DNA of 64,000 nucleotides from an uncultured Pelagibacteraceae bacterium. GTDB taxonomy: Bacteria; Pseudomonadota; Alphaproteobacteria; Pelagibacterales; Pelagibacteraceae. Of this stretch, positions 35,750 through 43,543 are shown piece by piece. The position numbers were made by a program, and so were the translations under genes. The DNA is taken from NCBI GenBank assembly GCA_902625035.1, contig CACNZK010000001.1:82877-146876 (forward strand), in the 5' to 3' direction. Positions within the stretch are counted from its first letter, which is position 1; the number at the start of each line of letters is the position of its first letter. The notes beneath the pieces were generated by a model. The model was not told where the DNA came from, searched no databases, and saw only the letters and a program-made list of their open reading frames with translations.

Positions 35750-36658
35750 TTAATTAATTTTTGATGCAATAAAATCTAAAATTTTGGGATTATATTCTTT
35801 AAAACAAGTGGCTCTATCCATATCATGATAATTTTTAATTGGTTTTCCCCATACATTACAACTTTTTCCATTGACCTTATTGTTTTGAGAAATAATTATT
35901 CTTTCAACGCCAGAGACTTCCTCTACCCAATCTGATACCAATCCACCAAATGGATCTTTTGGATGAGTAAAAACTAGTACAGGTAAATTTGGGCTTTTTT
36001 TAATTTCATCTATTTGTATTTGTCTCATGTTAGCAGGACCAGGACCTTCTTTTTCTTTAAATTTCTTTAAAGCCTCCTCAACCCCAACTTTATCTACTTT
36101 ATAAGCTTTCGTTAAACGCCCATAGCATTCAGGAACAAAAGAAATACCTCCAGCGACAATATCTTGATATCTGCTAAGTAACATCATTGTCATCCACCCT
36201 CCACAAGATCTTCCAGATAAAAAAATTTGATCTTTTTTAAAACCTTGAGCAGAAAAGTCCTCTATAAGTTTTAAATTAGCATCTAATCTTTTTTCTAACT
36301 TTGGTTTTCCTTTATATGGCTCTGTAAATTTTTTTTTATTCCATAATCTCTTATGATCATCTCCTTTTAGTTTGCCAGTACAAAAAAGATAAACAACTAT
36401 CTCTTTATCTTTAATTTTTTTTCCTACTAAAGATGTAATATTGTTCATCCCTCCCTTCCAAGCACAATCACTAGACGGACCATCATGAGTAGATTGACCA
36501 TGATTATAAATTAATAGAATTTTATTATGTGGATCACTTATTTTTTGATCTTTTGAATAACTAACTTTGTTGGTCAAAAAACCACTCTTAGTCATTTTAT
36601 CAGCCAGAACACTTGTATTGAAAAATATAATAATTAAAAATATTGATAATTTTTTCAT
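35750..36658 (-). CDS. Secreted alpha/beta hydrolase-like protein of unknown role
   Basis: A 302-residue protein with a clear signal peptide (MKKLSIFLIIIFFNTSVLA, cleavage about residue 19). The mature part has a serine-hydrolase nucleophile elbow in FLSGRSCGGWMTMMLL (G-x-S-x-G-G), a LLIYNHGQS-type oxyanion region near residue 50 and a late HPKDPFGG segment with candidate Asp; several cysteines suggest periplasmic disulfides. It resembles dienelactone hydrolase/esterase-type folds, but no substrate can be named. It overlaps the mtnP stop by four bases and abuts mtnA, so it is firmly inside the MTA operon. Confidence 0.7.
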   Translation of the reverse strand: MKKLSIFLIIIFFNTSVLADKMTKSGFLTNKVSYSKDQKISDPHNKILLIYNHGQSTHDGPSSDCAWKGGMNNITSLVGKKIKDKEIVVYLFCTGKLKGDDHKRLWNKKKFTEPYKGKPKLEKRLDANLKLIEDFSAQGFKKDQIFLSGRSCGGWMTMMLLSRYQDIVAGGISFVPECYGRLTKAYKVDKVGVEEALKKFKEKEGPGPANMRQIQIDEIKKSPNLPVLVFTHPKDPFGGLVSDWVEEVSGVERIIISQNNKVNGKSCNVWGKPIKNYHDMDRATCFKEYNPKILDFIASKIN

Positions 36659-37527
36659 TTATTTAAAACTCTCCCGGCAACAGTTTTAAGTTTTTCTATT
36701 GTCTTTTTCGTTCTTTTTTCTGGTGCTGTGATAATGGCTACGTCTAAACAATTATTTGTAGGATCCTTAGGATCAATGTGATCCTCAAAATTTTCTATTA
36801 GGTTTTTAATCATATTTTTTGCTTTAGTGGCATTACCTAATAAAACTTTCACTACTTGTTGAACATCCACGTTTTCATGATCAGGATGCCAACAATCATA
36901 GTCTGTGACCATTGAGACAGATGCATATCTTATCTCTGCTTCTCTAGCTAATTTTGCCTCTGGCATATTAGTCATTCCAATTACATCTGCTTTCCATGAT
37001 CTATAAAGATTAGACTCTGCTAAGGTTGAAAATTGAGGTCCTTCCATAACAACATATGTACCATTTCTCTGATATTCAATTTTTTCTTTTTTTATTGCTT
37101 CCTCACACGCATTCATCAAAGCATTTGAAGTTGGATGTGCCATAGAAACGTGAGCAACAATTTCATCATCAAAAAATGTTTTCTCTCTCGCAAATGTCCT
37201 ATCAATAAACTGATCAACAATAACAAATTTTCCTGGTGGCAAATTCTCTTTTAACGAACCGACAGCTGAAATAGATACAATATCAGTTACGCCTAATTGT
37301 TTTAAAGCATCAATATTTGCTCTAAAATTTATTTTTGAGGGAGGAACAAAGTGCCCTCTTCCATGTCTTGGTAAGAAGTAAACTTCTTTACTATTATAAT
37401 TAGTTTTTAAAATTTCGTCTGAGGGTTTTCCCCAGGGAGTAGTTAAATCTAACAATTCTCTATTTTTGAACTCCTCAACATCATAAAGGCCACTGCCACC
37501 AATAATTGCTAATTTATTTATTGTCAT
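36655..37527 (-). CDS. mtnP: 5'-methylthioadenosine phosphorylase
   Basis: Cleaves methylthioadenosine with phosphate into adenine and methylthioribose 1-phosphate. The 290-residue trimeric PNP-family protein has IGGSGLYD at the N-terminus, the phosphate loop YFLPRHGRGHFVPPSKINFRAN in pieces, VSAVGSLKE, TYVVMEGPQFSTLAES, IGMTNMPEAKLAREAE and the adenine-selective DYDCWH. First gene of the MTA/polyamine run; the adenine phosphoribosyltransferase gene is divergent 41 bases away, which would salvage the released adenine. Confidence 0.95.
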   Translation of the reverse strand: MTINKLAIIGGSGLYDVEEFKNRELLDLTTPWGKPSDEILKTNYNSKEVYFLPRHGRGHFVPPSKINFRANIDALKQLGVTDIVSISAVGSLKENLPPGKFVIVDQFIDRTFAREKTFFDDEIVAHVSMAHPTSNALMNACEEAIKKEKIEYQRNGTYVVMEGPQFSTLAESNLYRSWKADVIGMTNMPEAKLAREAEIRYASVSMVTDYDCWHPDHENVDVQQVVKVLLGNATKAKNMIKNLIENFEDHIDPKDPTNNCLDVAIITAPEKRTKKTIEKLKTVAGRVLNK

Positions 37528-37568
37528 GTTATAAAATTAATCTATTTATACTTTTATAATTTACTCTT

Positions 37569-38096
37569 ATGAATTTAAAAGACTTTATTAGATCTATCAA
37601 AGATTATCCAAAAAAAGGTATTTTATTTAGAGATATAACAACTCTAATTAAAAATGAGAAAGCTTTTTCGGAAACTATTGATCAAATTATAGAAAGATCA
37701 AAAAAAATGAAATTTAACAAAATTGCTGCAATTGAATCTAGAGGATTTGTTTTTGCTTCAGCTGTTTCTTATCTTTTGAAAAAACCATTCATAATGTTAA
37801 GAAAAAAAGATAAATTACCAGCTGATGTTCATTCAGTTGATTTTGAATTAGAGTACGGTAAAGCTACGATAGAAGTTCATAAAGATTCTATTAACGAAGG
37901 AGACTCTATTTTAATTATTGATGATCTTATTGCTACTGGTGGTACAGCAGATGCAGCAGCAAAACTTGTAAAAATTTCTAAAGGAAAAGTTGCTGGATTT
38001 ATATTTGTGATAAATCTCTTTGATCTAAATGGTTCAGATAATTTGATTAAAAAAGGATACCAAGTAGAAAACTTAATTGAGTTTCCTGGCCATTAA
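37569..38096 (+). CDS. apt: Adenine phosphoribosyltransferase
   Basis: Salvages adenine to AMP using PRPP. The 175-residue protein opens with IRSIKDYPKKGILFRDIT, has AIESRGFVFASAV and FIMLRKKDKLP, and the PRPP motif SILIIDDLIATGGTADAAAKL. The usual family length is 170-180. It is divergent from mtnP, whose reaction releases adenine, so functional pairing is likely. Its 3' end overlaps the stop of the convergent glycosyltransferase by four bases. Confidence 0.95.
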   Translation: MNLKDFIRSIKDYPKKGILFRDITTLIKNEKAFSETIDQIIERSKKMKFNKIAAIESRGFVFASAVSYLLKKPFIMLRKKDKLPADVHSVDFELEYGKATIEVHKDSINEGDSILIIDDLIATGGTADAAAKLVKISKGKVAGFIFVINLFDLNGSDNLIKKGYQVENLIEFPGH

Positions 38097-38965
38097 ATTT
38101 TAGGTCTATAATAAGAATTCTTCCCTATCATAGAACTGATTAATCCCAATAACCTCATCTGGTAAATTTTTCGTTTAAAACTATTAAAAGTAATCAAATA
38201 ATAAAAAAATCTTATTTTCGCAGAGATCAAATTTTTAAAAACTTTCATCAGAGCGATTAAATAACCATAATGTTTCTTATTGAAATAAAATTTAGACCAC
38301 ATCCAATGCCAATTTCTTAAATACTCAATTTCATTTTTGTATTTCGGATCCACAGCTTTTCCTCCTAGATGATGAATTTTAGATTTTGGAACGATATAAA
38401 TATCCTCATTTTTTTCTATTAATCGCTTACACAAGTCTTCATTTTCGAGATATAAAAAAAAATTTTCGTCGAAAAAATTAAAATTTTCTATTTTTTTCAA
38501 TTTTTTTAGATTTAAAAGCATAGCATATCCATCGACACTTTTAACTTTAAAAGGTTTATCAGGATCAAAATTATGATCCTTTTTTAAAATATAATTTGGA
38601 TATTCATCTTTGCTTGAAATTGGAGAAATAATTCCAAAATTATCAATTTCTTTTGATGCAACCATTATCTCATTCATAGAATTATTTTCTAACGCAACAT
38701 CAGGATTCAATATCAATGCATAATCTTTGTTCACATTTTTAATACCTAAATTATTACCTCCACCCATCCCTAAATTTTCTTTTGACAAAATACATTTAAC
38801 ATTTTTGTATTTAGTTTCGATTTTATCTTTAAATTTATCGTTATTAGAATTATCAACTACAACTATTTCAATTTCACTATCTATAGATGTAATACAATTT
38901 TCTATCACATGATCACTCTTATAACTAACTATGATCACTGAAAGATTTTGCCTAGTTATGGACAT
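38093..38965 (-). CDS. Glycosyltransferase family 2 (rhamnosyltransferase-like)
   Basis: An inverting GT-A glycosyltransferase of about 290 residues. NLSVIIVSYKSDHVIENCI, IVVVDNSNND, NLGMGGGNNLGI and LILNPDVALEN (D-x-D-like metal site) are the WcaA/RfbN-type motifs, followed by FFLYLENEDLC with the catalytic-base region. The longest frame starts at TTG 39016, but ATG at 38965 sits just before the conserved strand and is preferred. It is divergent from rfbB and marks the left edge of the large glycan island. Confidence 0.85.
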   Translation of the reverse strand: MSITRQNLSVIIVSYKSDHVIENCITSIDSEIEIVVVDNSNNDKFKDKIETKYKNVKCILSKENLGMGGGNNLGIKNVNKDYALILNPDVALENNSMNEIMVASKEIDNFGIISPISSKDEYPNYILKKDHNFDPDKPFKVKSVDGYAMLLNLKKLKKIENFNFFDENFFLYLENEDLCKRLIEKNEDIYIVPKSKIHHLGGKAVDPKYKNEIEYLRNWHWMWSKFYFNKKHYGYLIALMKVFKNLISAKIRFFYYLITFNSFKRKIYQMRLLGLISSMIGKNSYYRPKI

Positions 38966-39019
38966 AATATATATATACTCGACTATACTAAAATTTGTTT
39001 TTAATGTAAAAATCAAAAA

Positions 39020-40036
39020 ATGAAAAAGATCATTGTTACTGGTGGATTGGGATTTATTGGAAGTAATCTTATAGAATTACTATTAAAAAAAAATTTTTAC
39101 ATCATCAACATAGATAAAGGAACTTATTCCTCAAGTTTATATAATACAAAAGATTTTATAAAATCAAAAAAATATAAATATATAAAACTTGATATCTCGA
39201 ACAAAAAAATTGAAAAAGTATTCGCAAAGTACAAACCTTCGGGAATTTTTAATTTAGCTGCTGAAACTCATGTAGATAGATCAATAGATAATCCAGGAAG
39301 TTTCATTCAAAGTAATATTGTTGGAGTTTATAACCTCTTAGAATGTTTTAAAAATTTTTCAAAGAAGAATAAATCTAAATTAATTCACATTTCTACAGAT
39401 GAGGTTTATGGTGATGTTTTAAATGGAAGATCTGATGAGGAATATCCATATCAACCAAGTTCACCTTATGCTGCTAGTAAAGCTGCATCAGATCATTTAG
39501 TTAGTTCATATATAAGAACATATAATTTACCTGCTATGGTAACAAATTGTTCAAATAATTATGGTCCTAAACAACATCCAGAAAAATTAATTCCAAAACT
39601 TATATTTAATATTATGAATAATAGACCTTTGCCTATTTATGGAAAAGGTAAAAACTCTAGGGAGTGGATTTATGTGAAAGATCATTGTGAAGCATTAATT
39701 AAAGTTTTTCAAAAAGGAAAAATTGGAGAGTTTTATAATATTGGATCAAATAAAAACTTGAATAACTTACAAGTTACGAAAGAGCTCCTAAAAAATTCAA
39801 AAAAAATAATAACAATTGGTAAAAAAGTTAAGATTAATTTTGTTAAAGATAGACCAGGTCATGATATCAGATATGCACTTAATAGTAATAAAATTAAAAA
39901 AAAATTAAAATGGTATCCAAAAACAAAATTTTCAGAAGGAATAAAATTGACACTTAATTGGTATTTCGAAAATAAATCATATTATAAATCTCTTTCAAAA
40001 AAAGATATTTTAAATAGATTGGGTAAAAATGATTAA
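39020..40036 (+). CDS. rfbB: dTDP-glucose 4,6-dehydratase
   Basis: Makes dTDP-4-keto-6-deoxyglucose. The 338-residue extended SDR has TGGLGFIGSNLIELL at the NAD site, NLAAETHVDRSIDNPGSFI (signature of RfbB/RmlB), STDEVYGDV with the catalytic Thr-Asp-Glu, and the YAASKAASDHLV Tyr-x3-Lys motif, then NNYGPKQHPEKLIPK and GKGKNSREWIYV. It overlaps rfbA by eight bases, forming rfbBAC in one transcript. Confidence 0.95.
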   Translation: MKKIIVTGGLGFIGSNLIELLLKKNFYIINIDKGTYSSSLYNTKDFIKSKKYKYIKLDISNKKIEKVFAKYKPSGIFNLAAETHVDRSIDNPGSFIQSNIVGVYNLLECFKNFSKKNKSKLIHISTDEVYGDVLNGRSDEEYPYQPSSPYAASKAASDHLVSSYIRTYNLPAMVTNCSNNYGPKQHPEKLIPKLIFNIMNNRPLPIYGKGKNSREWIYVKDHCEALIKVFQKGKIGEFYNIGSNKNLNNLQVTKELLKNSKKIITIGKKVKINFVKDRPGHDIRYALNSNKIKKKLKWYPKTKFSEGIKLTLNWYFENKSYYKSLSKKDILNRLGKND

Positions 40037-40895
40037 AAAGGGAATTATTTTAGCTGGAGGAAAAGGCACTCGGATGAGTCCACTAACAAAAGCAGTCAAT
40101 AAACAATTACTGCCTATTTATGATAAACCTTTAATTTTTTATCCATTATCAATTTTAATGTTATCAAAAATAAAGGATATATTGATAATTGTTAATAAAG
40201 GTCAACTGAATCAATATAAGAAAATTTTACCAGATGGTAATAATCTCGGAATTAAAATTAGCTACCAAGAGCAGTCTCAGCCCAGAGGTTTACCTGATGC
40301 TTTTGTGATTGGAGAAAAATTTATTGGAAAAGAAAACGTTGCAATGATTCTTGGAGACAACTTTTTTTACGGCCAAAATTTATCAAAACTTCTACTATCG
40401 AGTACTAAATTGAAAAATGGTGCAAAAGTTATTCTACACAAAGTGGTAAAACCAGAATTGTTTGGAGTAGCTAAAGTTAATAATCGTAATAAAATCATAA
40501 AGATCCAGGAAAAACCAAAAAAATATTTTTCGGATCTTGCTATAACTGGATTGTATTTTTTTGACAATAAAGTCGTCAAGTATGCAAAAAAATTAAAACC
40601 CTCTAAGAGAGGTGAAGTTGAAATAGTAGATTTACTTAAATTTTATAAAATGAAAAATGAATTATACGCAGACTTAATTGGAAGAGGTGGTGCATGGCTT
40701 GATACTGGCTCGATGGATGATTTTTATAAAACAAGTAATTTCGTCTCTGCTGTTGAGAATAGACAAGGTCTTAAAATTGCTTGTTTAGAGGAGATAGCTT
40801 TTAATAATAATTGGATAACTAAAAAGAATATTAAACAATCAATTAAATTTTACGGTAATTGTGACTATTCAAAATATTTATCTAAACTCTTATAA
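40029..40895 (+). CDS. rfbA: Glucose-1-phosphate thymidylyltransferase
   Basis: Forms dTDP-glucose from dTTP and glucose 1-phosphate. The 288-residue nucleotidyltransferase carries GIILAGGKGTRMSPLT, KQLLPIYDKPLIFYPLS, EQSQPRGLPDAF, ILGDNFFYG with the metal-binding Asp, and the late GRGGAWLDTGSMDDF. The length is the RmlA standard. Follows rfbB with an eight-base overlap and is followed directly by rfbC. Product feeds the FdtA-type branch seen downstream. Confidence 0.95.
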   Translation: MIKKGIILAGGKGTRMSPLTKAVNKQLLPIYDKPLIFYPLSILMLSKIKDILIIVNKGQLNQYKKILPDGNNLGIKISYQEQSQPRGLPDAFVIGEKFIGKENVAMILGDNFFYGQNLSKLLLSSTKLKNGAKVILHKVVKPELFGVAKVNNRNKIIKIQEKPKKYFSDLAITGLYFFDNKVVKYAKKLKPSKRGEVEIVDLLKFYKMKNELYADLIGRGGAWLDTGSMDDFYKTSNFVSAVENRQGLKIACLEEIAFNNNWITKKNIKQSIKFYGNCDYSKYLSKLL

Positions 40896-41411
40896 ATGAA
40901 AATTGTAAAAACAAAATTTAAAGATCTATTAATTATTGAAAATCATAAATATTTAGATAACAGGGGTGAATTCAGGGAGATATTATTAGAAAAGAATATT
41001 AAAATTAAATTTCCTTTTAATGTAATTTCCAAATCAAAAAAAAATGTTATTAGGGGACTTCACTATCAATTAAAAAAACCTCAAGGAAAATTTATCTCTG
41101 TAATTAAAGGTGAAATTTTAGATGTAGCTCTTGATTTAAGAAAAAACTCTAAAACTTATGGCAAATATTACAAAGTTTTGCTCTCAGAAAAAAACTGTAA
41201 ATCAATTTATATTCCAGAGGGCTTCGCTCATGGCTTTAGCTGTTTAGGAAATGAAAATATAGTTATTTATAGTTGTACAAATTATAGAAATGCATCAGGA
41301 GAAAGAGGAATTTTATGGAATGATGAAACACTTAAAATAAATTGGAGAGTAAAAAAACCAATAGTATCCGAGAAAGATAAAAATAATCCTAAATTTAAAG
41401 ATATTTTTTAA
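40896..41411 (+). CDS. rfbC: dTDP-4-dehydrorhamnose 3,5-epimerase family protein
   Basis: Cupin-fold epimerase of 171 residues. It has NRGEFREI, IRGLHYQLKKPQGKFISVIKGEILDVALDLRKNS with the catalytic His, and YIPEGFAHGFSCLGNE, the RmlC fingerprints. Adjacent to rfbB and rfbA with no gap. No rfbD reductase gene is seen here, so the end product may not be rhamnose; reductase function might be elsewhere in the genome, or the product may be another 6-deoxy sugar. Confidence 0.92.
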   Translation: MKIVKTKFKDLLIIENHKYLDNRGEFREILLEKNIKIKFPFNVISKSKKNVIRGLHYQLKKPQGKFISVIKGEILDVALDLRKNSKTYGKYYKVLLSEKNCKSIYIPEGFAHGFSCLGNENIVIYSCTNYRNASGERGILWNDETLKINWRVKKPIVSEKDKNNPKFKDIF

Positions 41412-41417
41412 AAAAAA

Positions 41418-42224
41418 ATGACAAAATTATCTATGTATTGCATGGCATTAAATAATGATAATTTGGAAACTATAAAAAGTCTTGATTATATTCCTGTTGG
41501 TTTAAAAAATAACAATTTTTCAGATGAATGGTTAAGAGATAATACCAATGAAAATATTTCAGAAAAAAATTCATTTTATGGAGAATATACCTTTTATTAT
41601 TGGTATTGGAAAAATCTTCTTGAATTTAAAGATGATAAAGAATGGGTTGGCTTTTGTTCTTACAGAGAATATTGGGGATCAAAAAAAAATAACAAATCAG
41701 ATAAAATTGAAGATTTAGTTTTAAGAGAATACCAGCCTGAGTGGTCTAATTATGAGGCAATAATTGGTGAACCAATTTCTATAGGTGGAACAAAATTGAT
41801 GAAAGTTTTAAAATATGGTAAAACTGCTTTGTTAAGAAATCCAAAAGCAATTTTTTTTAAAAATGCTAGAACGATCAGATGGCAATTTGATATGTTCCAT
41901 GGCAATGGGAATCTAGATAAGGCAATTGAACTTTTGTCTGATAAAGATCGAGATGATTTCAAATATTATACAAGAAGTGAAACTTCATTTCCAAGAGGCA
42001 ACATGTTTATCTCAAATTCAAATCAAATAATTAATGCTTATTTTCAGAGTGTTTTTAAATGGCTTAAAGATTGTGAAAATGTTTTTGGTTTCAATTTAAA
42101 GGGATATGGTCAGATAAGAATGTATACTTTTTTAGCAGAAAGATATTTGCCTTATTGGTTTAAAAAATATACTAAATTCCTAGAGTGGCCTGTGATTTAT
42201 AAAGATATAAATAAAAATGATTAA
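41418..42224 (+). CDS. DUF4422-like putative glycosyltransferase
   Basis: A 268-residue protein with the landmark segments of DUF4422: YGEYTFYYWYWKNLLEF (the usual 'E-x-T-x-x-Y-W-x-W-K-N' core), WVGFCSYREYW ('VGFxHYRRY' in others), and later FPRGNMFISN resembling the 'YxxNMFIM' motif near a metal site. DUF4422 members occur in capsule and LPS loci and are thought to be glycosyltransferases, but no activity is established. Overlaps the next gene by eight bases. Confidence 0.65.
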   Translation: MTKLSMYCMALNNDNLETIKSLDYIPVGLKNNNFSDEWLRDNTNENISEKNSFYGEYTFYYWYWKNLLEFKDDKEWVGFCSYREYWGSKKNNKSDKIEDLVLREYQPEWSNYEAIIGEPISIGGTKLMKVLKYGKTALLRNPKAIFFKNARTIRWQFDMFHGNGNLDKAIELLSDKDRDDFKYYTRSETSFPRGNMFISNSNQIINAYFQSVFKWLKDCENVFGFNLKGYGQIRMYTFLAERYLPYWFKKYTKFLEWPVIYKDINKND

Positions 42225-42615
42225 ATTCAAATTTAAACAATTTAAAAAAAAAAGTGGAACTCTAGTGCCTTTTTCTTTAGAGAAACAAATACCATTTAAG
42301 ACCAAAAGAATATTTATAATTTATGGCAATAAAAATTATGTTAGAGGCAACCATGCTCATCACAAATGTAAACAATTTTTAGTTCCAATTTATGGATCTA
42401 TGATAATTGAGTATGAAAATTTTAAGATTAAGAAAAAAATTAGGATCAATTATAAAAGAAAAGAAGGTTTTTTATTAAAGCCTAAAACTTGGTGTAAAAT
42501 CAAATTTAATTCAAATCACTCAATTCTAATGGTTTTTTGTGATAGAGAGTATGAATTCAAAGATTATATAGAGAAATATAAAGATTTTTTGAAAATAATT
42601 AAAAAAAATAAATAA
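42217..42615 (+). CDS. FdtA/QdtA-like dTDP-sugar 3,4-ketoisomerase (WxcM cupin)
   Basis: A 132-residue cupin. The motif VRGNHAHHKCKQFLVPIYGSM is the characteristic R-G-x-H-A-H pattern of FdtA/QdtA/WxcM-C isomerases, which move the keto group of dTDP-4-keto-6-deoxyglucose to C3 so that an aminotransferase can make Fuc3N or Qui3N. Substrate supply from RfbA and RfbB three genes upstream fits. The expected partner aminotransferase is present only as a truncated domain in the downstream chimera. Confidence 0.8.
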   Translation: MIKFKFKQFKKKSGTLVPFSLEKQIPFKTKRIFIIYGNKNYVRGNHAHHKCKQFLVPIYGSMIIEYENFKIKKKIRINYKRKEGFLLKPKTWCKIKFNSNHSILMVFCDREYEFKDYIEKYKDFLKIIKKNK

Positions 42616-42619
42616 GATT

Positions 42620-43543
42620 ATGAATTTATTAATTACAGGTTGCTGTGGTCACATAGGCTCTTATCTTGCTGATAACATATATAAAATTAAAAAAATTAAA
42701 AAAACAATTCTTGTTGATAATATCAAATCTAATAGGTTTTGCTCCCTATTTAATTTAAATAAAAATAATAAACTTAAATTTTATTTAAGAGACGTAAATA
42801 AAAAGAATAGCCTCAACGATTTTAAAAATATTAATTACGTGATTCATTGTGCGTCAATGACTAATGCTGAAAAAAGTTTTGGAAAAGAAAAAGAAATGTA
42901 TAAAAATAATATTGACTGTTTAAGAAATGTAATTAGCTTCTGTAAAAAAAACAATTCAAAGCTTATTCACCTGTCATCTACGAGTGTTTATGGAAAACAA
43001 ACTGACATAGTTGATGAAAATTGTGAGGAAAAATATCTAAAACCACAATCTCCATATGCTGATATTAAATTGATTGAGGAAAAAATGTTAATAAAAAATT
43101 CAAATAAATTAAATTATAATACCTTTAGATTTGGAACTATTGCAGGAGTATCCAAGGGTATAAGATTTCACACCGCAGTGAATAAATTTTGCTTGAATGC
43201 TTCAATTAATGAAAATATTTTTGTTTATAAAACCGCACTTAATCAGTATAGACCTTATTTATCTCTTCATGACGCATTTAAAGTTTTTAAATTCTGTATT
43301 GAAAAAGATTTTTTTAAAAATGAAATATTTAATGCCCTTTCAGGTAATTATACAGTTAGCCAGATACTAAAAAAAATCAGAAAATATAAAAAAAATATAA
43401 AAGTAAAATTAGTTAAATCAGCAATTATGAACCAACTCTCATATCATGTCAGCAGTAAAAAGCTTGAGAGCAATGGACTTTATTTAAAAAGCAATATTGA
43501 GGATGATATTAAGAAAACCCTTAAATTGTTAGGTAATATTTAA
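42620..43543 (+). CDS. NAD-dependent sugar epimerase/dehydratase
   Basis: A 307-residue extended SDR. The NAD-binding start LLITGCCGHIGSYLADNI, HCASMTNAEKSFG, HLSSTSVYGK and PYADIKLIEEKML (Tyr-x3-Lys; Y in SPYADIK) are present, followed by FRFGTIAG. It probably acts on a nucleotide-activated sugar in the same glycan pathway, with specificity unknown. Its stop overlaps the chimera start by one base (TAATG). Confidence 0.85.
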   Translation: MNLLITGCCGHIGSYLADNIYKIKKIKKTILVDNIKSNRFCSLFNLNKNNKLKFYLRDVNKKNSLNDFKNINYVIHCASMTNAEKSFGKEKEMYKNNIDCLRNVISFCKKNNSKLIHLSSTSVYGKQTDIVDENCEEKYLKPQSPYADIKLIEEKMLIKNSNKLNYNTFRFGTIAGVSKGIRFHTAVNKFCLNASINENIFVYKTALNQYRPYLSLHDAFKVFKFCIEKDFFKNEIFNALSGNYTVSQILKKIRKYKKNIKVKLVKSAIMNQLSYHVSSKKLESNGLYLKSNIEDDIKKTLKLLGNI

